Assembly (NCBI GenBank): GCA_029721435.1
Contig: CM056592.1
Coordinates: forward strand, 32,685,611-32,749,610
Reading direction: 5' to 3'
Source of the DNA: Gymnothorax reevesii
Taxonomy: Eukaryota; Chordata; Actinopteri; Anguilliformes; Muraenidae
DNA: 64,000 nt
The notes under the pieces were generated by a model. That model did not search any database and was not told the origin of the DNA. It saw only the letters and a program-made list of their open reading frames with translations. Both the position numbers and the translations under genes were made by a program. Positions 11,398 through 24,251 of the stretch are shown here, in pieces (within the stretch, counting starts at the first letter, position 1; each line of letters begins with the position of its first letter).

Positions 11398-14300
11398 AAA
11401 TACTACCAGCACTGCTCTGAAGGATATATTAGAATACTACCAGCACTGCAGAACAGCATAAATTAGAATACTGTCAGCACTGCTTCACAGAATATATTAG
11501 AATACTGCCAGCACTGCTTCACAGGATATATTAGAATACTACCGGCACTGCTTTACGGGATAAATTAGAAAACTACCAGCACTGCTTTACGGGATATATT
11601 AGAATACTACCAGCACTGCTTTACATGATATATTAGAATACTGCCAGCACTGCTTTACAAGAAATATTAGAATATTACCAGCACTGCTTTACAGGATATA
11701 TTAAAATACTGCCAGCACTGCTTTACAGGATATATTAGAATACTGCCAGCACTGCTTTACGGGATATATTAGAATACTACCAGCACTGCTTTACATGATA
11801 TATTAGAATACTGCCAGCACTGCTTTACAAGATATATTAGAATATTGCCAGCACTGCTTTACAGTATATATTAAAATACTGCCAGCACTGCTTTACAGTA
11901 TATATTAAAATACTGCCAGCACTGCTTTACAGGATATATTAGAATACTGCCAGCACTGATTCACAAGATATATTAAAATACTGCCAGCACTGCTTCACAG
12001 GATATATTAGAATACTGCCAGCACTGATTCACAAGATATAGTAGAATACTGCCAGCACTGCTTTACGGGATATATTAGAAGAGTGCCAGCACTGCTTTAC
12101 AGGATATATTAGAATACTGCCAGCACTGCTTTCCAGGATAAATTAGCATACTGCCAGCACTGCTTTACAGGATATATTAGAATACTGCCAGCACTGATTC
12201 ACAAGATATAGTAGAATACTGCCAGCACTGCTTTACGGGATATATTAGAAGAGTGCCAGCACTGCTTCACAGGATATATTAGAATACTGCCAGCACTGCT
12301 TTCCAGGATAAATTAGCATACTGCCAGCACTGCTTTACAGGATATATTAGAATACTGCCAGCACTGATTCACAAGATATATTAGAATACTGCCAGCACTG
12401 ATTCACAAGATATATTAGAATACTGTCAGCACTGCTTCACAGGATATATTAGAATACTGCCAGCACTGCTTCACAGGATATATTAGAATACTACCAGCAC
12501 TGCTTTACGGGATAAATTAGAAAACTACCAGCACTGCTTTACGGGATATATTAGAATACTACCAGCACTGCTTTACATGATATATTAGAATACTGCCAGC
12601 ACTGCTTTACAAGAAATATTAGAATATTACCAGCACTGCTTTACAGGATATATTAAAATACTGCCAGCACTGCTTTACAGGATATATTAGAATACTGCCA
12701 GCACTGCTTTACGGGATATATTAGAATACTACCAGCACTGCTTTACATGATATATTAGAATACTGCCAGCACTGCTTTACAAGATATATTAGAATATTGC
12801 CAGCACTGCTTTACAGTATATATTAAAATACTGCCAGCACTGCTTTACAGTATATATTAAAATACTGCCAGCACTGCTTTACAGGATATATTAGAATACT
12901 GCCAGCACTGATTCACAAGATATATTAAAATACTGCCAGCACTGCTTCACAGGATATATTAGAATACTGCCAGCACTGCTTTACGGGATATATTAGAAGA
13001 GTGCCAGCACTGCTTTACAGGATATATTAGAATACTGCCAGCACTGCTTTCCAGGATAAATTAGCATACTGCCAGCACTGCTTTACAGGATATATTAGAA
13101 TACTGCCAGCACTGATTCACAAGATATAGTAGAATACTGCCAGCACTGCTTTACGGGATATATTAGAAGAGTGCCAGCACTGCTTCACAGGATATATTAG
13201 AATACTGCCAGCACTGCTTTCCAGGATAAATTAGCATACTGCCAGCACTGCTTTACAGGATATATTAGAATACTGCCAGCACTGATTCACAAGATATATT
13301 AGAATACTGCCAGCACTGATTCACAAGATATATTAGAATACTGCCAGCACTGCTTCACAGGATATATTAGAATACTGCCAGCACTGATTCACAAGATATA
13401 TTAGAATACTGCCAGCACTGATTCACAAGATATATTAGAATACCGCCAGCACTGATTCACAAGATATATTAGAATACTGCCAGCACTGATTCACAAGATA
13501 TATTAGAATACTGCCAGCACTGCTTCACAGGATATATTAGAATACTGCCAGCACTGATTCACAAGATATATTAAAATACTGCCAGCACTGATTCACAAGA
13601 TATATTAGAATACCGCCAGCACTGATTCCCAAGATATATTAGAATACTGCCAGCACTGATTCACAAGATATATTAGAATACTGCCAGCACTGATTCACAA
13701 GATATATTAGAATACTGCCAGCACTGATTCACAAGATATATTAGAATACTGCCAGCACTGATTCACAAGATATAGTAGAATACTGCCAGCACTGATTCAC
13801 AAGATATATTAGAATACTGCCAGCACTGCTTTACGGGATATATTAGAATAGTGCCAGCACTGCTTTACAGGATATATTAGAATACTGCCAGCACTGCTTT
13901 ACAAGATATATTAGAATATTGCCAGCACTGCTTTACAGTATATATTAAAATACTGCCAGCACTGCTTTACAGTATATATTAAAATACTGCCAGCACTGCT
14001 TTACAGGATATATTAGAATACTGCCAGCACTGATTCACAAGATATATTAGAATACTGCCAGCACTGATTCACAAGATATATTAGAATACTGCCAGCACTG
14101 CTTCACAGGATATATTAGAATACTGCCAGCACTGATTCACAAGATATATTAGAATACTGCCAGCACTGATTCACAAGATATATTAGAATACCGCCAGCAC
14201 TGATTCACAAGATATATTAGAATACTGCCAGCACTGATTCACAAGATATATTAGAATACTGCCAGCACTGATTCACAAGATATATTAGAATACTGCCAGC

Positions 14301-14782
14301 ACTGCTTCACAGGATATATTAGAATACTGCCAGCACTGATTCACAAGATATATTAAAATACTGCCAGCACTGATTCACAAGATATATTAGAATACCGCCA
14401 GCACTGATTCCCAAGATATATTAGAATACTGCCAGCACTGATTCACAAGATATATTAGAATACTGCCAGCACTGATTCACAAGATATATTAGAATACTGC
14501 CAGCACTGATTCACAAGATATATTAGAATACTGCCAGCACTGATTCACAAGATATAGTAGAATACTGCCAGCACTGATTCACAAGATATATTAGAATACT
14601 GCCAGCACTGCTTTACGGGATATATTAGAATAGTGCCAGCACTGCTTTACAGGATATATTAGAATACTGCCAGCACTGCTTTACAGGATATATTAGAATA
14701 CTGCCAGCACTGCTTCACAGGATATATTAAAATACTGCCAGCACTGCTTCACAGGATATATTGGAATGCAACCAGCAGTGGT
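11398..14782. repeat. 34-bp minisatellite, about 99 copies, with higher-order structure
   Basis: The unit reads GGATATATTAGAATACTGCC followed by AGCACTGCTTTACA, with variants such as TGATTCACAA, TGCTTCACAG and TTAAAATACT. Copies follow head to tail with no spacers for about 3.4 kb. Rare variants recur at exact multiples of 34: CTGTCAGCACTG at 11471 and 12423 (952 = 28 x 34), TTCCAGGATAAATTAGCATA at 12131 and 13049 (918 = 27 x 34), ACTGATTCCCAAG at 13621 and 14403 (782 = 23 x 34). Blocks were therefore duplicated recently inside the array. Confidence 0.97.
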
Positions 14783-14942
14783 GGATTAAGGTGGTCATGG
14801 CCCTAAGCCTGCTCTATGATGTGGATCCCCTCTCCTTACTCATCATGCTTAAATGGGAAAATTAAGTCATTTAGTGTCATGTATGTATTTTAAAGTGTGC
14901 TACGAATATTACATAGCCCACACACACATGCGGGGTGCAATG

Positions 14943-14978
<36 letters not shown>

Positions 14979-17900
14979 AGACAGACTTTACTGTGAACAG
15001 CAATGCTGCAGAGAAGAGACATTCACTGTTAATCTGCAAGCAGCTTTCTGAAGCAACATTTACAATATCTGCAGCAGTACAGAGCACCCTGTTTTACTGA
15101 GGTGAAAGAAGCATAGCCTAACATCAGCGACATCAGGGCTTAGCTTGCTGTGCCATGATAAACTAGTTCAAAACCCAGTAATTGCTGGACCATTTATAGT
15201 CCATGTGCAAAAACGTGGGAACGTGTAATGACCAACGGGACAAGTACTTTATTACTAACGCTAGTGCTTTTCCAAACGAGCACTCAACTAGTAACTATCG
15301 TATGTAAGCCAATAAAGAGTTTTAAAGTCGACACTCACCAATATTATTGAAATCTATTTGACCTCACCGTCTGAAGTCCACAGCTGCAGTTGATTGGTTT
15401 GAAATAAACACAGCACACAACCTTCATGCCAAGTCATTAGAGTTTACGTAATTTCAAGAAAAGTCCACAACTTGATCTCGTCAAAAATGGTAAAGAGTTC
15501 CTTAATCAACAAGTTTGAGGATCGACTCATCTGCTGACCTTCTTAAGAAGCAGCGCTGGGAACAGGAACTCTCCGTGACCATCACATAATAATCATCCTA
15601 TTCAACAAATCGGACTTGATTACTTGGTGAATAAATTGCTTGAATGTTAATCAGGCAAAGTGGTGGAAACAGGTTGTAAGTAATCATGAGATAAAATGTG
15701 AAGTCACTGCCAGCCCTGACGGCACGTCTTTGTGGAATACTGTCCAAAAATCTAAATCTGCTGACTATATTTGCCGAAGTGATACCTCCAATCCAAACCT
15801 CTCTGACATTTAGTACACTGTCCACTCCAATACAGTAACAGGGACATATTATTTGAAAACCAAATCGACCGCATGAACCTAGTAGGAAAGATGTGACAGT
15901 GGCCCGCAACTACCCAATCAGCTGCTTAAATTTTCAAAATATTTCTTATGGGCCAATAGGAGACAAGGTTTTTTCCGGCTGAAATTGATTTAAATAATTA
16001 TACAGTAATCCGGCCGATCTGGGGCCACTGTGTACGTGGGGCCCTTAAGGCTCATTCATGCTCAAGGTTAAGTGCAGATATGGACACAGACGGAGCTTCC
16101 TGTCCGTACTTTGCATTCAGTTCCTCCGTATTTCTGCACGTTCGCAGGAAGCTTACGGATACAGATGAAATGGAGCAGGATCACCGCCAACCGTGGGTGC
16201 AGTGTAGCCAATAGCAAAAGAGACTGAATATGAGCGAGACACGAAGAATAAAAGTTTCGACGAAGTTGTCGCCCAAAACTTTTCGCTCTAAGCTGTCCCC
16301 GAGTGGACTCACTGCTGCACATCCATGTCAACGCGAACGACGCACGGAGGTATGTGGGCAGAGACATTTAAAACGTTTCAAACGGATGTGTTCATTTTTA
16401 TACGCAAAAAGAACATAAATAAGCCTTTAGACTGCAGTCTAGGCCAAACTGTGGATAAGTCAATGCCTGGTAATGAGAGCACCATCATGAATGGACAACA
16501 TTAAATGTGCTCTGACCTGCATATCCAGGATTTCAGGTCGTGCAAATGACACAATAATCTTGTTCTTAAAAATATTCACGCCACAATCTGTTATTTACAC
16601 ATTCCTAGACACAGCTAAACTGACCCAGCAAGTAATAATAGTGTTCCAGCCTCTTCACTGACAAACTATCATGCAGAATAGTGATCTAAATATACATAAC
16701 AGCATATAACTGGGTCTATGATTGTAACGAACACACACTATCACTAGGCACAGATTCCAAAGGCAAATTATATTTGTTTTGCAAAAAATATTGCGAGGAA
16801 TACACATACTGTGAGACAGTGATGCAAACGGCATCGGCTTTATGAAAATAAGCAATTTCCACATGAGAGGAAATATCACTCAATTCAATTGAAGCGGAGA
16901 ACATTCCCAAGTGAAGAAATAACTACGCTTTTGACTCATTCAGTATAAATTTGAGACCAAAAAAGGTAAATGGATGAGCCAGATGGTGCCTTTACTTTTA
17001 ATAACGGCAGTTATCAGCAGCGTACGGAACAGAGGTGTCACAGAGGAAGTATCTGTTTCCTATTCCGAGGACACATATTCTGTACTGGTGCCCCATTCAG
17101 CACCAACACACCCTTAAACCAAGGAAACCATTATTTTTTTCCGTTCGCTGGGAAACCTCCCATTCACAACGTGGTTGATGTCTTCTCTCATCCAGCGCTT
17201 AGTGGCTTCTGTGCTTCTCTTTATATTTTAATTTCACCGTCTTGCGATAGGACGTTAAACCAAACACAGTCATGGGTCTCATAGCTGCTTCTATGCCTAC
17301 AATAAACCTAAGAACCGAAGGCGGTTTCCGTGTGCACTGACTAAGTGACAGTTACTGTCCAGGGCAGCCCCTCGGTCGACCGCTTTGAGGGGGCAGGTGG
17401 GGGAAAGGGTTGGTGGGGGCTTCACATTTCAATATGAAGGAGTGTCTCCAAGATGAGGATATGGAATGAGGCTTTCACTTCGCATCAATAGATATTGATA
17501 TTTGTCAACAGGAAGCATTGAGTTTAAACTCAAAAATTTCTTATTGAAACAAGATACATTCCCATTGTGTAATAATCGTGGACGTTTCCTGCTCAGAAAG
17601 TTATGCTGCTCATGCAGTTATACTGAGCCATGTTACCTGTTAAAATGATAGAACTTGCCATCATAACACAAAATAGTCTTGTTAAAACAAAAAACACGTG
17701 CCCAATGTCACGCGCGCGTGTGTGCGCGTGGACGAGCGAGTCTCCGCCCTCGGTGAAACAAAGAGGAGAGAAACTTATTTATTGAGACAAAACAGAAACT
17801 AGCATGAGCTAAATGATAGCAAAACACAGCAAAGTCTGTCACATTGAGCCAAGATCAAATAGGTGCACATAAATCAGGTAAATAACATGGATAAAACATT

Positions 17901-20900
17901 TTCTTTCTTTCAGGAAGGGCGAGGCCTTCTGCTCAGGACCCCGACCCCCTCCCCCAGAATGATGGCAGGGGAAACACCGCTGCTCTTTTGAACATAATGA
18001 GACCAAATGTGCTTAATAACACAGTGACGGTATTTCAGATTATATAGAGTTAATTATTGTTTTAAACTGCAGCGAAGCAGCAGAATTAGTGTTGTGCTTG
18101 TCTCGGCCGCAGTAAACCCGAGTCACATTAATTAAAGGCTGATCACTGTGTTTAGAAGATGCACTTTTTTTGCAAGCAGCCATAGCTCAGGCCTTAAAAT
18201 TCAAGAACTCTAAATTTGGACATTATCGTGCGTCTTCCATCTCCACGAGGCAATTACTTGCTCTAAATATTGAGGACATTCGTAAGCGTCTTTTAAAATG
18301 ACAGTGAGAAACTTAAGCATTTTACTGCTGAACACTTTGCCCGACTCTGGTAGTGGCAGGAGATGGGGCAGCAAGTGACCCTCGATGTTCACTTTTACCT
18401 GCCTTTTATCCCAAATAATTCCCACAAGCTGCAACACTTACAGGAAGTAGAAGTGGCACAGATCCTCAGCAACTCTTTTACTCATGGTGCAATGTAGAAC
18501 AAAGTTCACATACGCATAAGAGTTTTAATCCAATCAATTTTTTTCACAGGAATCAAAAGCAAACAGTAAGCTAAACAACCAATAGAACTGGCTAAAAAAC
18601 CAAAAAAAAGTTTTCTGTTCGGGGACATACTTTGCTAATGCTATCACTACAGCTAAGCTATTTTACACTATCAATGATTATATACACTCATTATCAACTT
18701 TAATTTTTAACTTTTATAATAAATTGCCAATGGATTATCAGAGGACTGTTTGGTTGAGCAAGAATTTCCTTAAAAAAATAATCACCACTTTAATGTAATG
18801 ACCAAAATTAAATATTGAGTCCATAGGTGACAGAAAGAGACACGGTCAGATTTTATGAACAATAATGGATAAATATCGTCCTCCAATGGATCTTACTCAG
18901 TTTCGTCAATTGACAATCCTTGAAATATTGATTCTATGCAGCTTATAGCTAATTTATATAGCCTATGGCAAAGGTAAATATCATTCTTAATACCATTAGT
19001 CTGCTAGGCTAGAGACCTGCATTTCTTCAAGTATTTTAACATAATAGGTCAGTTACTGCGAATGAGACACATTTCACATTGGATGTAATGCTGCTGTGGA
19101 ACTTTGATCACTATGGGAAAGTTTAAATGATAAAACACAAACCCAGCCAGCAAGACCATGGCAAGATACCCTCAGCAAACTATTTTCACCTAAACGCTAC
19201 AAGCACCAGAGAAGATGCCTCATAGGTAACTTTCTAAGACAGACCCACTGCTGAAGATGAGCAGTACCAAGCCTGAAGACCAGTCCCAGAAACACCCAGA
19301 CTCCAGGAATTTAAGGAGCCTGTCCTGAGACGCTTTACCACACATCAGACGAGTCGTTCCCAGCTGAAGGTTCAGTGAGATCACATACGTGCCCGACCCA
19401 AAGAACATACTAAAAAATGTGAATTATTTCCGGAGGGTTTGTCTGCCCTCCCAAATGCAATGATAAAAACGAACTGAGAACCAGACGCTCCGCCAGCAGG
19501 TCAGTATCGGGATCTTACCATGTTTGCAGAGCACCCAGCCTTTTAAGGGGAGAATTCAGCTGACCGACGCTTTAGCCAAACAGTGCGAATTACCGGGAGA
19601 GAATTACCGAGGCACTGTGATCATCGAGCGGCGAGCTGCCTTCTTAGTGCGAGAAAAACAGCAAGTAAGAAGCATTTGTCACATTCCATATTCAGGAACT
19701 AATTACAGCCCATAAATACAAAAAAGTCAGGGTCAAGTCTAAGGCTATGGACGGCCTCAGAAGAGTCATTCTTCAATTTGAGCCCACTCCCCCGCTTCTA
19801 TTTTTTCTCTCAAAAAAAAAGGAGGGAGAAGAACATGTTCTCATTGACATGATCTGGCTCAACGCCTCTTTTTTTTTAAATGTCTGTTTCACCCTTCCCA
19901 GATGTGAGGGTCATCACCCGCATTCCCAGATGGAAAGAAGTCACTTTCTCATGGTTCGTCAGGCCCACAAAGGCCCAGACTGTGAGCCGGCGAGGATTCT
20001 CTCCACAGCAACAAAGCCTCTTCTGTAACGGCGGCAGCCCATCCAGTTTGTGCTAATTGCATTGACCCAGCATGCCTTCATGCCCTGTTGAATGGCCTCC
20101 TCATTAACACAAGAGCTCAGCAATTGCTGAACGTGTTACTCAACTTTAGGATGTTGCCTGACCCTAGCGTATGCGGTTAGTCAGTCAGAGAAACGTCGAA
20201 AAGAGGAAAACGGCCGGACTGAAAGCGGCTATATTACTGCACGCTCGACCCCATCGTCTAGACATTCAGGCTTTGTACCCAAACCCGGTGCATGACAGGG
20301 AGTATGTGTCATCCGGATTGGCATAGTCTTACCAGAATCAGGATGGGGCTCAGTGTGCTAGTATTCCAAGGGTTACAGCCGCATTCATCTCACTGTGTCA
20401 CACCCACAGGCTACAAGATGCCCAGAGTGAGAAATATCCTTTTCCTTCAATCTATTCATTACGTCTGTGTGGCCAATATCATGAAAAATTGTCAACAGTG
20501 AGAGCTCTGGAAAAGAGCTGGCTGTGTGGGAGCAGGTGGGAGCCAGTGGGACTGAGGTAATAAGAGACAACTAGATCTGGGAAAAATATATGGAGGGAAA
20601 GTTATTAAATCATTTCCTGCTTTACTTTAGCAATGGGATTTACGGCAACCTTAAGCCATCTTCAAACAAATAAACCTTGAAAAATGTTACTTTTTGGTGT
20701 CAACTGAAAAATCTGCCAAGAATTTCCTGTGGTATGGATTCCCAACAGCTTATCTAATAGTAGCGGAAATATAGTCAAAATCCAGCAGTACAAACAACAA
20801 ACTTCCTTTGTTTTTCTCTGATAACAAATCTATCAGATGACATCCTAAACATTTCAACAAATAAATACATGAGAATGAATGCTCACCATCATGAGAATGT

Positions 20901-20999
20901 AACATCTCCAAACACTCAGCAGAATTTGCGGAGAATGAATGGAGTGATTATACGCACTTGTATTTTGCATGACAGTGCACACCTACAAGAACCAGGGGA
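14783..20999. other. Non-coding stretch
   Basis: No exon with a recognisable product and no clear transposon termini were seen. Besides a CA microsatellite (14943-14976) the stretch holds A/T runs and a short CG/TG run near 17709. Open frames of 60-105 codons here have no domain signal. Confidence 0.5.
14943..14976. repeat. CA microsatellite
   Basis: A nearly pure run of CA dinucleotides, about 16 copies, shortly after the minisatellite. Confidence 0.95.
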
Positions 21000-21345
21000 C
21001 ATCTGATCTAAGCCGGACCCTGTAGGTCAGGAAAATCAGGGAAAAATGTTGAAATCGCGATCTGTAAGATTTGTGAACTGCATAGGTAAATTCTTCTGTC
21101 TCCAAGAGGAACAAGTTGACATGGTCTACAACATCCCCCACCAATCGTGTGCTTCTTATTTTTGAACTCCATCAAGGCCTTTATGGTCTGAAGCTACACA
21201 CCAAATTTGGTTGTCCCATCTGTAAGAGCTTCTGAGCAAAGTTGTCCCCTTTCTCTCGGACAGACGGACGCACACACGCATGCACGCACGCACAGAGGTC
21301 AAACCTATATCCCCCTCACACTTCGTGTTGGTGGGGGATATAAAT
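21000..21345 (-). repeat. Dispersed repeat fragment
   Basis: Read on the minus strand the segment starts TATATCCCCCACCAACACGA, followed by a GCGTGCGTCCGTCTGTCCGA-like run and CCAAATTTGGTGTGTAGC. I recognise this layout as a dispersed fish repeat. The inverse of the start (CCCCCACCAA) recurs near 21135, so a small inverted repeat is possible. Confidence 0.45.
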
Positions 21346-22239
21346 CGTATTCACTGCAGGCAGAGTTCATAAATTGTAGTCTCTGATGTACGCTTGACAT
21401 CGTCAGAAACTTTTGGCCAAATTTGTACCATGTGTCAGCTCGCTGTGACCATGCTTCTTTTATCATTTTTTTTTTTTTTCCTGTTACTGCATAAAATCAT
21501 AAATAAAACATGATCAAAGCACATTCAATCAGGCACTAATATGTTTTTTTTTTTGCCAAACAGAATGAATTGAGATTGTCCTGCCTAAAGATAAGTGATA
21601 AATTAATGCTGTTAAAGCATTCCAAGAAATTACAATTCATCAGCCAAACAGTGTCTATTTCCGACAACAGGTGAGATTATGTAGGCCTACAAATAAACTT
21701 ACATGATTAGGAAGCATTTTCTCAACCACAGGACAATATCTAATCCTTTTTCATCAATGCGCTAGATTGAATACAATTTAAAAAAGTTAGCTACCAAACT
21801 CTGCAAGTAAAATGATCCTCGACCATACTTTTAACTATTTTTTTCCCCACTATCTTCATAGCATCCATTTGCTCTATCCACTGTCAAAGCCATGTTATCC
21901 CGGCTGTAATACTGCAACATAAAGAACTTATACCAAGACATCTTAAAAATTAAAATTGACAGTTCAGAAGAACTTGACCTCTCAAGGAGATCTAACAATA
22001 CCATCCATAAACCAAACATTAGCCGTCTTCATAAGAGGAAATGAACTCATCAGTCAAGTCAGTATGTTGGATTATCTGACATGCTGCATTTACATTATGA
22101 CCTGCCACATGTACCCAGACATCAGCCGATTCCAAACCACCACTGAGCAGCAGCTGTTGCAGACCCAGATTGGAGTGGCTCGCTGACTGGGAAATGTTAA
22201 TGTTGTCCACCATTTCTCACTGGCTTCATGAATCTTTAA

Positions 22240-23105
22240 CCCCTTGTGTACAGGGAACGCACATGCGCCGACTGACTCGCAGACCCGCATACCGGGAACT
22301 GCAAATGCGCAGAGTGCTGTGCTGACCACCTCGGCCTGATTTGAGAATGCGGCTGCGCTGCCGTGGCCGGGATTGTTGGCTAGCTCTTGTGACGATCGCC
22401 CAGGAAGCATTTCATGCACATTTTGCGCCCGTTTCTTCGCCTGTTTGCTGTGATGATCGCCAGGAAAAGTTTTTTATCCACAATTTTTGGATGATTGCAC
22501 AACACAACAATAAAAGCTGAATGTTTATGCTTCATTTTCCACTCTGAACAAATGAATATAAAAAAATAAAAAAAGTTTACAATATCACTCAGTCACATTC
22601 CAGGACACCTGTTTCATGTGGTACAGTCTGTTATATGGTTCGACGCACAAACTAACTTTGAAAGTATCACATCTGAACCGGGACTCACGGCGACCTTTGT
22701 TCTTGGCACAGACGAAGCACTGTTTCCGCAGTTTTTGAGTCTTGGCAGTGGGTGGATGGCTCTCCATGAAGTGTCGTCCAAGGTGTCTGCTCGCAGCTGG
22801 CAACTCCGCCCATTCACTTCACTGAACTCACATCTTCAGCTCAGGGGACACACCCAATGAGCGGTCAAGTACTGCATTAGTCCAACCCAATATTGGAACA
22901 AAATCATTCACCGCAATCGCCTCGCAGCAGTTGAATATTGATACCACACACCATCCAGGGAACCCATCCACGAATACGTGGTTCCTAGCCACAGGAACAG
23001 ATCGCCTGCACGCACACATGCGAGTCCCTCCTCACCAGCTCATATGTACTGCATATACGTCGGGCACTTGAGCATTCAGCCGAATACAAAACCGAACACA
23101 AGGGG
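22240..23105. mobile_element. Internally deleted piggyBac element with TTAA target sites
   Basis: TTAA at 22236-22239 and 23106-23109 flank an 866-bp element whose ends are exact inverse repeats, CCCCTTGTGT and ACACAAGGGG. On the minus strand, 22803-22585 codes the C-terminal Cys-rich tail of a piggyBac transposase (RKQCFVCAKNKGRRESRFRC, then LCVEPYNRLYHM). The catalytic core is missing, so the copy cannot move itself. Confidence 0.85.
22585..22803 (-). pseudogene. piggyBac transposase C-terminal remnant
   Basis: About 70 residues of a DDD-type piggyBac transposase tail. The CxxC...RR.SR..C zinc-ribbon pattern, the LC..P segment and the closing YHM (usually YHT) mark it. One cysteine of the usual second CxxC pair is replaced (RFRCDTFKVSLC). 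The upstream catalytic domain with its three aspartates is absent between the element's termini, so this is a deletion derivative. Confidence 0.75.
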
Positions 23106-23247
23106 TTAATGACGAAGTTAACCATAAATTTAGAGACATTTGCAGGCCTGTATTATCAACTTCGGCAGCATGGCGCTACACTGACATGGCACTAGTGGAG
23201 CAAACAGGTATTGCACCGAAATGCACTTTTTTAACAGGCACTTTTTT

Positions 23248-23645
23248 GGGGCGGCATGGTGGCATAGTGGTTAGCACTACTGCCTCACAGCAAGAAGGCC
23301 GTGGGTTCGAATCCGGCCTGGGGCCTTTCTGTGTGGAGTTTGCATGTTCTCCCCCTGTTCGCGTGGGTTTCCTCCGGGTACTCTGGTTTCCCCCACCCAT
23401 CCAAAACATGCAATATAGGAATCCTCCCTCCCTCCTGTATGGCTGTGTGTGAATGTTTGGTGGTGGTCGGAGGGGCCGTAGGCGCATACTGGCAGCCACG
23501 CTTCCGTCAGTCTGCCCCAGGGCAGCTGTGGCTACAAAAACGTAGTTTACCACCATCAGAGTGTGAATGAATAATGCCTCCATTGTAAAGCGTCTTTGAG
23601 TGTCCAAAAAAGCGCTATATAAAATTGATGCATTATTATTATTAT
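23248..23645 (+). repeat. tRNA-headed SINE
   Basis: The head has Pol III promoter boxes: an A box (GTGGCATAGTGGTTAGCAC) and a B box (GGTTCGAATCC). The body (CTGTGTGGAGTTTGCATGTT, GGGTTTCCTCCGGGTACTC) is a common fish repeat. The tail ends AAGCGCTATATAAAATTGAT with an ATT run. Length is about 400 bp. A related head, in reverse orientation, is at 47125-47465. Confidence 0.8.
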
Positions 23646-23919
23646 ATCAAGCTGTCAATCACTCAGAAAAGGACAAAGACTCTCACAAGCCCTACCCCAT
23701 GAGTCAAAAATATGCTTTATTCTGCAAAGCTGAAGCTAGCTAGTATAGCTTTGCGAGAACAAAAGAAGTTATCCAGGAATTTATAGCAGTACCAAGCACA
23801 TGAAAAATGAAAATTTTTTAATCATCTTTAATTGCTGTAAGGAAAGAAATGAAAACAGTAGCTATGTGCACCAATTCCTTCGAGCACAAAATTATTCAAT
23901 TGATCTCAAATAGACTTAA

Positions 23920-24251
23920 CCTCTTAAACTCCAGACTCACCGCAGCAAAATACCTACAACGCCGCACTAATTAAGTAGCAATATAGTCATATTACACATC
24001 AAATGAAACAGGAGAGCCTCTGCTACAAGCACATATAAGTCATTTTTACATACACCAAGCACAACTCAAACGCCAAGCATATTAATGTTCAAATATCAAA
24101 ATCCGAGTAGCGTCAGAAAATCAACCCTCTCTCCACATTTCCATGTCTCCCTCTCTGATACTTCATGCTACACAAACAGAGATATACTCTATTCATTTTG
24201 GGTATGTCATTTTCAAACAGAAACCTAAAAAAGAGGCTGGGGCTTAAGAGG
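23920..24251. mobile_element. 332-bp MITE with TTAA target sites (piggyBac- or Kolobok-type)
   Basis: TTAA at 23916-23919 and 24252-24255 flank inverted termini CCTCTTAAACTCCAG and, inverted, CCTCTTAAGCCCCAG (13 of 15 match). No coding capacity. TTAA duplication is the mark of piggyBac and Kolobok elements. Confidence 0.8.

Noticed and set aside
11398..14782. CRISPR-like array of 34-bp repeats
   Set aside because: The repeats are directly adjacent with no spacers, and the context is a vertebrate genome; it is a minisatellite.
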